From NCBI GenBank assembly GCA_030038335.1, contig JASHPC010000202.1:1-5781 (forward strand): DNA of 5,781 bases. Reading direction: 5' to 3'. Shown in pieces: positions 1-5,447 of the stretch; the stretch's first letter is position 1; each line of letters starts with the position of its first letter. The notes beneath the pieces were generated by a model that was not told where the DNA came from, searched no databases, and saw nothing but the letters and a program-made list of their open reading frames with translations. Made by a program: the position numbers and the translations under genes. The stretch is from Vulcanimicrobiota bacterium. GTDB lineage: Bacteria; Vulcanimicrobiota; Vulcanimicrobiia; Vulcanimicrobiales; Vulcanimicrobiaceae.

Positions 1-1388
1 TCGCCTTCAATCGCTTCGATCGAAGCGGCAACTTCTTGCGGATGCGTTGAACCGATCGTGCACTTTGCGCGAACTGACTCGAGTGCGTCGAGCGGCGCCT
101 GGAGTCGCTCGAGCCCCGCTTCCTTTGCGATCGCGTTCAAATCCGACACGTTCAGCGGACGCCCCGCCTTCTCCGCAATCGCAACTGCAGCGCCAACGAG
201 TCCGTGCGCGCGCCGCGCCGAAACCCCGGTGCGCACGAGCGCGTCCGCAATATCCGTTGCGACCGTATAGCCGTCGTCCGCGTGCGCGCGCATCGCGGCG
301 TCGTTGAACTCCACTTCGGAGAGTGCCGCCGCGAACGCGTGCAGCGTCGCAAGGCCCTGTTCGACGGCGCGGAGCGCAAGACGCTTGCTCACCTGAAGGT
401 CCCGATGGTACGAAAGCGGCAGCCCACGCAGCGATTCGAGTGCGCTCGCTTGCGCACCGCACACCTCCGCTGCGACGCCGCGCACGAGCTCGAACGGATC
501 CGGATTACGCTTTTGCGGCATGAGGCTCGAGCCCGTCGACGCAGCGTCTCCCAGGCGCGCGTATCCGAAGGCCGGCGTGCACCAAATGACGAGCTCTGCG
601 GCAACACGCGACGCGTCGACGACCGCACGTGCGTACGCGTACGCAACGTCGAGTACGGCGTCGCGCGATCCAATCGCGTCCATGGCGTTGCGCGACGGAA
701 ACGCAAACTCGAGTTCCTGCGCTGCAGCATTGCGATCGAGCGGGAGCGTCGATCCGCCCACCGCACCGGAGCCGAGGGGACAAAACGCGGTCGCATCCGC
801 GCGCGCCCGCTCGAAGCGTCGCACCGCACGTACGAACGGCTCTGCCGCGGCCACGAGCCAGAATGCGAGCAACACCGCCTGCGCAGGCTGCCAATGCGTC
901 GTTGCCGCGAGCGTCGCCTCGCTTTCCAACGCCGTCTTCGCGCGTTCTGCAAGACCTCGTGCGATCGTTCGTGCAATCGCAGCGCCTTTCTCGGCCCTGT
1001 CGCGCGCATAGAGCGCAAGCGACGTCGCAACCTGATCGTTGCGCGAACGCCCCGCGTGCAGGTACTCGCCTTCCCCTCCAGGACAAAGCTCGCGCACGCG
1101 CTCGTCGATTGCGCCGTGAATATCTTCCGCGCCGCGTGCACGCGCCCACGCCGCGAAGACGCCGCTTTCGATCTCCGCCACGACGACGCGCAGCGAATCG
1201 CGAAGCGCGGTAGCGACTGCACTGCTCACAATGCCACCGCGAGACAGCGCGGTCACGTGCGCGATCGAGCACCGCACGTCGAACGGCGCGAGAACGAAGT
1301 CGTCCTCGAGTGACGAACCGAATGCAAGCAGTGAAGCATCGGGCGGCTGTGCGAAGCGCCCGCCCCACTGCAACGACGCCTTCGTCAC
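1..1388 (-). CDS. argH: Argininosuccinate lyase (3' end cut off by window)
   Basis: Catalyses the last step of arginine synthesis, splitting argininosuccinate into arginine and fumarate in the cytosol. I translated the minus strand by hand from GTG at 1388; the frame stays open to position 1, about 462 residues, so only a short C-terminal tail should be missing. Signs of the fumarase/aspartase superfamily: the N-terminal WGGRF, then EDIHGAIDERV, GRSRNDQV, TTHWQPAQ (the region of the family's conserved TH), PLGSGAVGGSTLPLDR, and the signature TGSSLMPQKRNPD (complement of about 500-540) on the flexible catalytic loop. It is the last visible gene of the argFRGH operon, 4 nt after the argG stop. 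The start is uncertain: GTG 1388 has no clear Shine-Dalgarno, while TTG 1373 has GAAGG 5 nt upstream and would give a start just before WGGRF. Either start lies in or next to a dispersed repeat. Family assignment is firm; start codon is not. Confidence 0.95.
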   Translation of the reverse strand, partial: MTKASLQWGGRFAQPPDASLLAFGSSLEDDFVLAPFDVRCSIAHVTALSRGGIVSSAVATALRDSLRVVVAEIESGVFAAWARARGAEDIHGAIDERVRELCPGGEGEYLHAGRSRNDQVATSLALYARDRAEKGAAIARTIARGLAERAKTALESEATLAATTHWQPAQAVLLAFWLVAAAEPFVRAVRRFERARADATAFCPLGSGAVGGSTLPLDRNAAAQELEFAFPSRNAMDAIGSRDAVLDVAYAYARAVVDASRVAAELVIWCTPAFGYARLGDAASTGSSLMPQKRNPDPFELVRGVAAEVCGAQASALESLRGLPLSYHRDLQVSKRLALRAVEQGLATLHAFAAALSEVEFNDAAMRAHADDGYTVATDIADALVRTGVSARRAHGLVGAAVAIAEKAGRPLNVSDLNAIAKEAGLERLQAPLDALESVRAKCTIGSTHPQEVAASIEAIEG

Positions 1389-1390
1389 CC

Positions 1391-1427
1391 TGTCATCCCG
1401 AGCGTAGCGAAGCGAAGTCGAGGGACC
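1391..1427 (+). repeat. Dispersed palindromic repeat, copy 1 (argG end / argH start)
   Basis: Begins with the shared 17-mer TGTCATCCCGAGCGTAG (1391-1407) and ends GAAGTCGAGGGACC, with a short CGAAGC middle. TCCC (1396-1399) can pair with GGGA (1422-1425). Read on the minus strand it encodes SLDFASLRSG followed by the TGA that ends argG; the argH GTG (1388) lies 3 nt beyond. It therefore sets the argG C-terminus and the intergenic junction. Confidence 0.85.
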
Positions 1428-2682
1428 GATTCCCAACTCGCGCAACGAGATCGAGCGGTAGACCGTGCAAGCGAATGAATCCGTCGGCCGCGTGATGATC
1501 GAATGCATCGCCGTGCCCGTACGTCACGAGCGATTCCTCGTACAACGCGAACGAAGAGCGCACGCCCGTCACCGTCGCGCTTCCCTGGTGCAAGCGCACG
1601 CGCACGTCGCCGGTCACGCGCGACGCGCTCGACGCGTTAAATGCGTCCAGCGCCGCGCGCAGCGGCGACATCCAAAGCCCGTCGTACGTCAGCTCCGCGT
1701 ATTTCTGATCGCACGACGCCTTGAACCGCAGCTCGTCGCGCGTGAGTACGAGACGCTCGAGCGTCTGATGCGCGAGCACGAGGACGGTCGCGGCGGGCGC
1801 CTCGTACACCTCGCGCGATTTCATGCCGATGACGCGATCCTCTACCATGTCGATCCTGCCAACTCCGTGCTTTCCCGCGAGCACGTTCAGCGCCGCAATC
1901 ATCGCAGCCCCACTTCTGTCATCCCGAGCGTAGGGAGCAACGCTCCCGAAGTTGAGGGACGACAGTACACCACCCTCAAAATGAATGACGATCTCGTCCG
2001 CCTCGCGCGGCCGCGCGTCCGGTCCCGCGGTCCACGCGTACGCGTCCTCCGGCGGCGCGCTCCAAGGGTCTTCGAGAATACCGGCTTCGATCGAACGTCC
2101 CCAGAGATTTGCGTCGATGGAATATGGTTTCTCCGCAGTATGCTTGACGGGAATCCCGTGCTCGGCCGCATACGCCATCGCGTCGGGACGCGAGAGCGGA
2201 TGCTCGCGCAGCGGCGCGCGTGCTTTCAGATGCGGATCGAGCGCACGTACCGCAAGCTCGATGCGAACTTGATCGTTTCCCTTGCCCGTGCAGCCGTGCG
2301 CGACCGTGTCCGCGCCCGTTCCGTGCGCCGTTTCTACGAGCAACGCACCGATGAGCGGACGCGAGAGCGCCGCCGAAAGCGGATAGACGCCCTGATACTT
2401 CGCGTTCGCGCGCAGCGCCGGATAGACGTACTCGTTCACGAAGCGCTCCCGAACGTCGAGCACCACCGCATCGATTGCGCCGAGCGCAAGCGCCTTTTTC
2501 CGAACGTGCTCGAGCTCTGCTGCGGGATCGCCGCTCGACGAGCCCGTTGAAAGCGCCGTCGACGCGTCGCTCTCACCGAGGTCCGCGGTGAGTGCAACGA
2601 CCTCGTTTCCCTCGGCAATGAGTTTCTTCAAAAGTACCGAGGTGTCGAGGCCCCCCGAGTAGGCAAGAACGATCCGGCTCAC
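1393..2682 (-). CDS. argG: Argininosuccinate synthase with repeat-derived insertions
   Basis: ATP-dependent ligase joining citrulline and aspartate to argininosuccinate. The start chosen is GTG 2682, which overlaps the argR TGA (GTGA) and is preceded by AAAGGA about 11 nt upstream; it gives 429 residues against roughly 400 in the family. Motifs: AYSGGLDTS (residues 7-15, PP-loop ATP site), TADLGE (32-37), YPLSAALSRPLI (100-111), AHGCTGKGNDQVR (128-140), GKHGVGRIDMVEDR, GMKSREVYEAP, and FDHHAADGFIRLHGLP near the end. Three stretches exceed the usual family sequence: a Ser/Thr/Gly-rich insert at residues about 38-54; residues 240-256, encoded exactly by a 50-nt palindromic repeat; and the tail NRSLDFASLRSG, encoded by a second copy that also supplies the TGA stop. 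All are in frame and the catalytic motifs are intact, so I infer an active enzyme with added surface loops. Third gene of the operon, coupled to argR. Confidence 0.96.
   Translation of the reverse strand: MSRIVLAYSGGLDTSVLLKKLIAEGNEVVALTADLGESDASTALSTGSSSGDPAAELEHVRKKALALGAIDAVVLDVRERFVNEYVYPALRANAKYQGVYPLSAALSRPLIGALLVETAHGTGADTVAHGCTGKGNDQVRIELAVRALDPHLKARAPLREHPLSRPDAMAYAAEHGIPVKHTAEKPYSIDANLWGRSIEAGILEDPWSAPPEDAYAWTAGPDARPREADEIVIHFEGGVLSSLNFGSVAPYARDDRSGAAMIAALNVLAGKHGVGRIDMVEDRVIGMKSREVYEAPAATVLVLAHQTLERLVLTRDELRFKASCDQKYAELTYDGLWMSPLRAALDAFNASSASRVTGDVRVRLHQGSATVTGVRSSFALYEESLVTYGHGDAFDHHAADGFIRLHGLPLDLVARVGNRSLDFASLRSG
1916..1965 (+). repeat. Dispersed palindromic repeat, copy 2 (inside argG)
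   Basis: The same 17-mer (1917-1933) and a GAAGTTGAGGGAC end, with a longer middle. It folds as two nested stems: CTGTCaTCCC (1916-1925) with GGGAcGACAG (1956-1965), one mismatch, and GGGAGC with GCTCCC around a 3-nt loop. It encodes argG residues 240-256 in frame, between the conserved FEGG and the AALNVLAGKHGVGRID segment, where relatives are about 8 residues shorter. Confidence 0.9.
2521..2571 (-). repeat. Possible repeat-derived insert in argG (residues 38-54)
   Basis: Encodes SDASTALSTGSSSGD plus two residues, right after TADLGE, where relatives run straight into the ELE-x-VR helix. The core GCGCTTTCAACGGGCTCG resembles the 'CTTTCGACAGGCTCGG' class of dispersed repeats, which is often translated as ALSTGSG. 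Only one copy is visible here, so the repeat origin is inference; the insertion relative to the family is clearer. Confidence 0.4.
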
Positions 2683-3146
2683 GCTGCACTGCTTCCTTTC
2701 AAGTCGAGAAAACGTTGTTTGATGACGGGCATTTCTTCGGGAGAACGCACGACCGTGAGCACGGTGTCGTCGCCACCCATCGTGCCGAGCACCTCCGGCC
2801 ACCCCGCTTCGTCGATAGCCGACGCGACGAGCATCGCGCTTCCCGGCGGCGTGCGCAGCACGATGAGATTCACGCTGCCTTCAATGCTCGTCACGAGCTC
2901 GGCGACCGCGCGATGCAACCGGCTCACGTAGCTCACCGCGGCATTCGGCACGACGTATTTGAAAATATCGCCGCCGCTCTCGCGAATGGGAACTTTCGCG
3001 AGCCCCAACTCCTTGATGTCGCGAGACACCGTCGCTTGCGTCACGTCGTAGCCCTGGCGTTCGAGCAACGCGACGAGCTCCTCTTGCGAGTGCACGGGGC
3101 GCGTCGCGACGAGCGTCAGAATCGCTCGCTGACGATCTTCTTTCAT
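2679..3146 (-). CDS. argR: Arginine repressor ArgR
   Basis: Arginine-dependent DNA-binding regulator, 155 residues, the usual length for the family. The N-terminal winged helix-turn-helix spans about residues 5-65, with the recognition segment TQATVSRDIKELGL (36-49). The C-terminal domain (about 85-150) carries TPPGSAMLVASAID and the arginine-binding, trimerising motif GTMGGDDTV (121-129), including the Asp pair that contacts arginine in known hexameric ArgR proteins. ATG 3146 overlaps the argF stop as ATGA; GAAAGG lies 9 nt upstream, inside the argF tail. Being second in the operon whose promoter carries ARG boxes, it very probably represses its own synthesis, giving a feedback loop on arginine level. 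The other obvious target is argB, which diverges from the same operator. Nothing unusual in the protein itself. Confidence 0.97.
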   Translation of the reverse strand: MKEDRQRAILTLVATRPVHSQEELVALLERQGYDVTQATVSRDIKELGLAKVPIRESGGDIFKYVVPNAAVSYVSRLHRAVAELVTSIEGSVNLIVLRTPPGSAMLVASAIDEAGWPEVLGTMGGDDTVLTVVRSPEEMPVIKQRFLDLKGSSAA

Positions 3147-4123
3147 ACGGGTATGCCTTTCAGTTCAGTGAGAAGCGCCGCGAGAAGCGCCTTTTGCGCG
3201 TGCATGCGATTCTCGGCCTCGTCGAAGACGGCGCTGCGCGGACCGTCGATGACGCCCGCGACCGTCTCTTCACCACGATGCGCGGGAAGGCAATGCATGA
3301 AGACTGCAGCCGGCTGCGCGTACGAAAAGAGCTCTTCGGTTACTGCATACGGCCGCAGCATCGCGTCGTTGCGCTCGCGGTAGCGCTCCTCGCCCATCGA
3401 CGTCCAGACGTCCGTGTAAACGACGTCGGCCTCGCGCACGGCGCGCACCGCATTGCTGAAGGCACGCGCAGATCCTCCGCTCTGCGATCCGAGAGCGTCG
3501 AGCTTTGCGAGATACGACTCCGAGGGCCGGTGCGTCGGCGGACATCCGAATTGCACGGTCGCTCCAAGCATCACCGCCGCTTCGGCAAGCGACGCCGCGA
3601 CGTTGTTGCGCGCGTCACCGACGTACGCAATCCGCAATCCGGCGATGCCGCCGAAGCGCTCCTGAATCGTGAGCATGTCTCCCAGCGCTTGGCACGGATG
3701 TGCGCGCGCTGAAAGCGCGTTGATGACCGGGACGCTCGCGGACTGCGCGAAGCGCTGCAGCGGCTCGTGCGCGTGCGTGCGCACGACGATTGCGTCCACA
3801 TAACGCGAGAGAACGCGCGCTGCGTCTTCCGGCGTCTCGCGCGCACCGATCATGAACTCGCTCCCCTGTGCGAAGAACACGTCGCCTCCGAGTTGCGTCA
3901 TCGCGACTTCAAAGGAGACACGCGTGCGCAAGGACGGCTTCTCGAAGAGCATCGCGAGCGTGCGGTCGCGCAGCAGCGTGCGCTGCTCGCTGCGCGCCTG
4001 CACCTTCAAGTACCGGGCCAAATCCAAGAGACGCCGAAGCTCCGCCGGCGTGAAATCCGTCACTTCGAGAAAGTGGCGCCCAAAGAGGGTCGAGGCCGGA
4101 CCGGCCACGTAGGAAACCGTCAT
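3143..4123 (-). CDS. argF: Ornithine carbamoyltransferase
   Basis: Transfers the carbamoyl group from carbamoyl phosphate to ornithine, giving citrulline. 326 residues, slightly long because of about 15 residues before the conserved HFLEVTDFTPAEL. Motifs in order: EKPSLRTRVSFE (61-72, carbamoyl-phosphate loop), RTHAHE (115-120), HPCQALGD (142-149), DVWTSMGEE (238-246) and MHCLPAHRGEE (276-286), the last being the ornithine site with the catalytic Cys. HCLPAHRGEE and DVWxSMG favour ornithine over acetylornithine or aspartate transcarbamoylases. I kept ATG 4123 because a good promoter places the transcript start at about 4128, giving a near-leaderless mRNA; no Shine-Dalgarno is possible in so short a leader. 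First gene of the argFRGH operon, repressed by ArgR by inference from the boxes upstream. Confidence 0.96.
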   Translation of the reverse strand: MTVSYVAGPASTLFGRHFLEVTDFTPAELRRLLDLARYLKVQARSEQRTLLRDRTLAMLFEKPSLRTRVSFEVAMTQLGGDVFFAQGSEFMIGARETPEDAARVLSRYVDAIVVRTHAHEPLQRFAQSASVPVINALSARAHPCQALGDMLTIQERFGGIAGLRIAYVGDARNNVAASLAEAAVMLGATVQFGCPPTHRPSESYLAKLDALGSQSGGSARAFSNAVRAVREADVVYTDVWTSMGEERYRERNDAMLRPYAVTEELFSYAQPAAVFMHCLPAHRGEETVAGVIDGPRSAVFDEAENRMHAQKALLAALLTELKGIPV

Positions 4124-4128
4124 CGTAT

Positions 4129-4142
4129 TGCATATTTATACA
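4129..4142. promoter_or_regulatory. ARG box 1 (ArgR operator)
   Basis: TGCATATTTATACA matches the general ARG-box core TGNATWWWWATNCA at every specified position. It sits between the divergent argF and argB starts, covers the argF -10 (4135-4140) and touches the A of the argB ATG. ArgR is encoded 1 kb away in the operon it would control. Binding is inferred, not shown. Confidence 0.85.
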
Positions 4143-4163
4143 TGGTGCGGCATAATCATGCAA
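4135..4163 (-). promoter_or_regulatory. argF operon promoter
   Basis: On the minus strand, -35 TTGCAT (4163-4158) and -10 TATAAA (4140-4135) are 17 nt apart, close to the housekeeping sigma consensus. The expected transcript start is about 4128, so the 5' leader before argF ATG 4123 is only about 5 nt. Both hexamers are covered by ARG boxes, which suits repression by occlusion. The -35 lies inside the argB coding sequence. Confidence 0.7.
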
Positions 4164-4978
4164 CCCCTCGCGGCCCGATCGTCGTCAAGTACGGCGGCGC
4201 CGCTCTCGGCGCCCGTGTCATCCCGAGCGTAGTCGAGGGACCACCACCCGACCAACTTCTCGCCGAGATCGCGGCGCTGCAGGCGCGCGGAACGGAGGTC
4301 GTTCTCGTCCACGGCGGAGGACCCGAGATCGACCGCGCGCTTCAAGAGCGCGGCGTGGTGACCGAACGGGTGGAAGGCCAGCGCGTCACCGACGCGACGA
4401 CGCTCGAAATCGCCGAAGCCGTTCTCTGCGGGACGCTCAACAAACGGCTCGTGCGTGCGTGCACTGCTCTCGGCATGAAGGCGGCCGGTATCAGCGGTGA
4501 AGACGCGCGTACGCTGGTAGCACGTCGCGCGACCGCTTCCGACGGCAGTGATCTCGGCTTCGTCGGCAAGATCGTCTCCTGCGATCCCACGTTAGTGCGC
4601 GCTCTTCTCGAACGCAAGATTCTCCCGGTAATCGCGCCACTTGCCGTCGCCGAAGACAGCACGCACGCTTACAACGTGAATGCCGATCTCGCAGCGGCAT
4701 CGATCGCGGCCGCACTTCGCGCGAGCGCCTTCATCGTCGTCACAAACGTACCGCGCGTCCTACGCAATCTCGACGATCCAGACTCCGCGGTCGACCACTT
4801 CAGTCCCGATGAAGCCCTTGCATTTGCCGCGACGGATGCGTGCCGCTCGTCGATGAAGCCGAAGCTCGTTGCCGCGGCTACGGCGGTCCGCAACGGAGCC
4901 GCCGCGTCCTACGTTTGCTCCCCAAAGGAACAGACGATCGCCTCCGCGCTCGCTGGCGACGCAACGATCGTCACATAA
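4142..4978 (+). CDS. argB: Acetylglutamate kinase with a repeat-encoded insertion
   Basis: Phosphorylates N-acetylglutamate, the second and often feedback-controlled step of arginine synthesis. 278 residues. Amino-acid kinase fold: IVVKYGG (13-19, with the phosphate-binding Lys16), VHGGGPEID (acetylglutamate loop), EGQRVTDATTLEIAEAVLCG, GFVGKIVSCDPTLVRALL, PVIAPLAVAED, then YNVNADLAAASIAAAL and TNVPRVL (nucleotide site), and MKPKL near the end. There is no long N-terminal helix of the kind seen in arginine-inhibited hexameric forms, so feedback inhibition cannot be assumed. Between KYGG and VHGGG there are 36 residues against about 28-30 in relatives I remember; the excess matches VIPSVVEGP (26-34), encoded by a dispersed repeat. 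The usual GGNAM reads GGAAL. ATG 4142 is the only standard start that fits besides GTG 4145; no Shine-Dalgarno precedes it, so it may be leaderless. Confidence 0.93.
   Translation: MVRHNHATPRGPIVVKYGGAALGARVIPSVVEGPPPDQLLAEIAALQARGTEVVLVHGGGPEIDRALQERGVVTERVEGQRVTDATTLEIAEAVLCGTLNKRLVRACTALGMKAAGISGEDARTLVARRATASDGSDLGFVGKIVSCDPTLVRALLERKILPVIAPLAVAEDSTHAYNVNADLAAASIAAALRASAFIVVTNVPRVLRNLDDPDSAVDHFSPDEALAFAATDACRSSMKPKLVAAATAVRNGAAASYVCSPKEQTIASALAGDATIVT
4149..4162. promoter_or_regulatory. ARG box 2 (weaker, inside argB codons 3-7)
   Basis: GGCATAATCATGCA fits TGNATWWWWATNCA with two mismatches (the first T and the last W). It begins exactly 20 nt after box 1, the spacing typical of tandem ARG boxes bound by one ArgR hexamer (two turns of DNA). 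It overlaps the argF -35 and lies within the argB coding start. Weak on its own; the spacing makes it credible. Confidence 0.6.
4216..4242 (+). repeat. Dispersed palindromic repeat, copy 3 (inside argB)
   Basis: The same 17-mer (4216-4232) joined directly to TCGAGGGACC, the shortest of the three copies. TCCC (4221-4224) and GGGA (4237-4240) form the stem ends. It is read in the forward sense as VIPSVVEGP, a string I know from many annotated proteins that carry such repeats, and it accounts for the extra residues after the argB ATP loop. Confidence 0.85.
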
Positions 4979-5014
4979 ACCGCCTGAACGGAAGCCCGCG
5001 CCTACCACTCCCCG

Positions 5015-5067
5015 GTCGGTTCGTCAATGCGATGCGCGCGAACAACGCATCCACTTAAGAAACCGAC
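5015..5067 (+). repeat. Nested inverted repeat downstream of argB
   Basis: GTCGGTT (5015-5021) pairs with AACCGAC (5061-5067). Inside it, GATGCG (5031-5036) pairs with CGCATC (5046-5051) around a 9-nt loop. It begins 36 nt after the argB stop and could protect or end that transcript, but no T run follows, so it is not a standard intrinsic terminator. Confidence 0.4.
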
Positions 5068-5120
5068 GAACGGTGACTTATCTCCCTTGCCAGAAAGAGG
5101 ACTGGATGCGCGTTTCCCTC

Positions 5121-5178
5121 GCTTTGTCATCGCAAAGGCGCGGTCGTCATTCGAGACTTGATCCATCAATCTCAGGCA
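5121..5178. repeat. Degenerate dispersed-repeat remnant
   Basis: Contains GTCATCGCAAAGG and GTCATTCGAGACTTGATCC, which resemble the widespread 'GTCATTCCGGACTTGATCCGGAATCCA' class of intergenic bacterial repeats. The resemblance is partial and from memory, and there is no second copy in this window. Confidence 0.3.
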
Positions 5179-5280
5179 TTTCGCTTTACTCTTAGTGCGC
5201 ATATCCTTATCACCATATCACGAGCGAGTTTCGACAATCAACGTCGCCGCTGCACAACCCCCAGCGTCACCCTCGGGGCC

Positions 5281-5292
5281 GTCCTTAAGGAC
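5281..5292. promoter_or_regulatory. 12-bp perfect palindrome, possible operator
   Basis: GTCCTTAAGGAC is a perfect 12-bp palindrome whose last base is 28 nt upstream of the -35 of the hom leader promoter. This is a plausible site for a dimeric activator or repressor, but the sequence fits no regulator I can name. Confidence 0.3.
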
Positions 5293-5320
5293 TACTACCC
5301 TCGCCGCCCGCTCGTCACGC

Positions 5321-5350
5321 TTGACATCCTGAGCCGCAGCGTGTTATCGT
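5321..5350 (+). promoter_or_regulatory. hom leader promoter (-35 / extended -10)
   Basis: Perfect -35 TTGACA (5321-5326), 18-nt spacer, then -10 TATCGT (5345-5350) preceded by an extended -10 TG (5342-5343). The predicted transcript start is about 5357, next to the ATG of the leader ORF at 5358. It is the only strong promoter upstream of hom. Confidence 0.7.
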
Positions 5351-5357
5351 GCACGAA

Positions 5358-5447
5358 ATGTTTCGCTCGACCGCGATGACGATGCCCTTCATGTGCTGTA
5401 TGTCGATGATGCAAGCGCCGAGGGCCGTCGTGCGAAGCGAAACGTAA
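5358..5447 (+). CDS. Met/Cys-rich leader peptide of the hom attenuator
   Basis: A 29-codon ORF that reads MFRSTAMTMPFMCCMSMM and then QAPRAVVRSET before TAA. Seven Met in all, six of them within residues 7-18, together with the two Cys; such a density of ATG codons is not expected by chance. The ATG lies at or one base after the predicted transcript start, and no Shine-Dalgarno is present, so it should be translated as a leaderless message. An intrinsic terminator starts 27 nt after the stop codon and hom follows. Role by analogy with thrL, trpL and similar leaders: when charged Met-tRNA is scarce the ribosome stalls on the Met codons and an antiterminator forms. Cys codons could add cysteine sensing. 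I know no established leader-peptide family to match it. The codon content, position, terminator and competing pairing support it together; translation itself is not shown. Confidence 0.75.
   Translation: MFRSTAMTMPFMCCMSMMQAPRAVVRSET

Larger units (their letters stand above)
4979..5320. other. Gene-free region between argB and the hom leader promoter
   Basis: No ORF here has a recognisable product, a good ribosome site or clear coding character. It holds a nested inverted repeat (5015-5067), a degenerate repeat remnant (about 5121-5178), a relatively AT-rich stretch near 5180-5225, and a 12-bp palindrome (5281-5292). I see no T-tract terminator after argB on the plus strand. Confidence 0.6.

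Noticed and set aside
204..1313. Long Arg/Cys-rich open frames on both strands across 200-1370
   Set aside because: Shadows of argH. The minus-strand frame that carries GRSRNDQV and SSLMPQKRNPD is the real gene; the others show the Arg bias typical of off-frame reading in GC-rich DNA.
1465..2550. 361-codon plus-strand open frame opposite argG
   Set aside because: Antisense to argG, Arg-rich, no known motif; an artefact of high GC.
2683..2802. Upstream ATG (2802) for argG, giving 40 extra residues
   Set aside because: The extension reads argR out of frame; GTG 2682 with an SD and a stop/start overlap fits the family N-terminus.
3455..3495. Possible repeat insertion in argF (residues 212-223, with a CGCAGA/TCTGCG inverted repeat)
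   Set aside because: The spacing to DVVYTDVW is normal for the family, so there is no evidence of an insertion.
3767..4141. Upstream extension of the argB reading frame into argF
   Set aside because: The extension is antisense argF with no kinase features; the conserved protein begins a few residues after ATG 4142.
4979..5357. Riboswitch (SAM or T-box) before hom
   Set aside because: The predicted transcript starts near 5357, leaving no room, and I see no T-box motif or SAM riboswitch core.
5158..5379. 73-codon plus-strand frame running into the leader region
   Set aside because: No ribosome site or motif, composition like random sequence, and it runs through the promoter.
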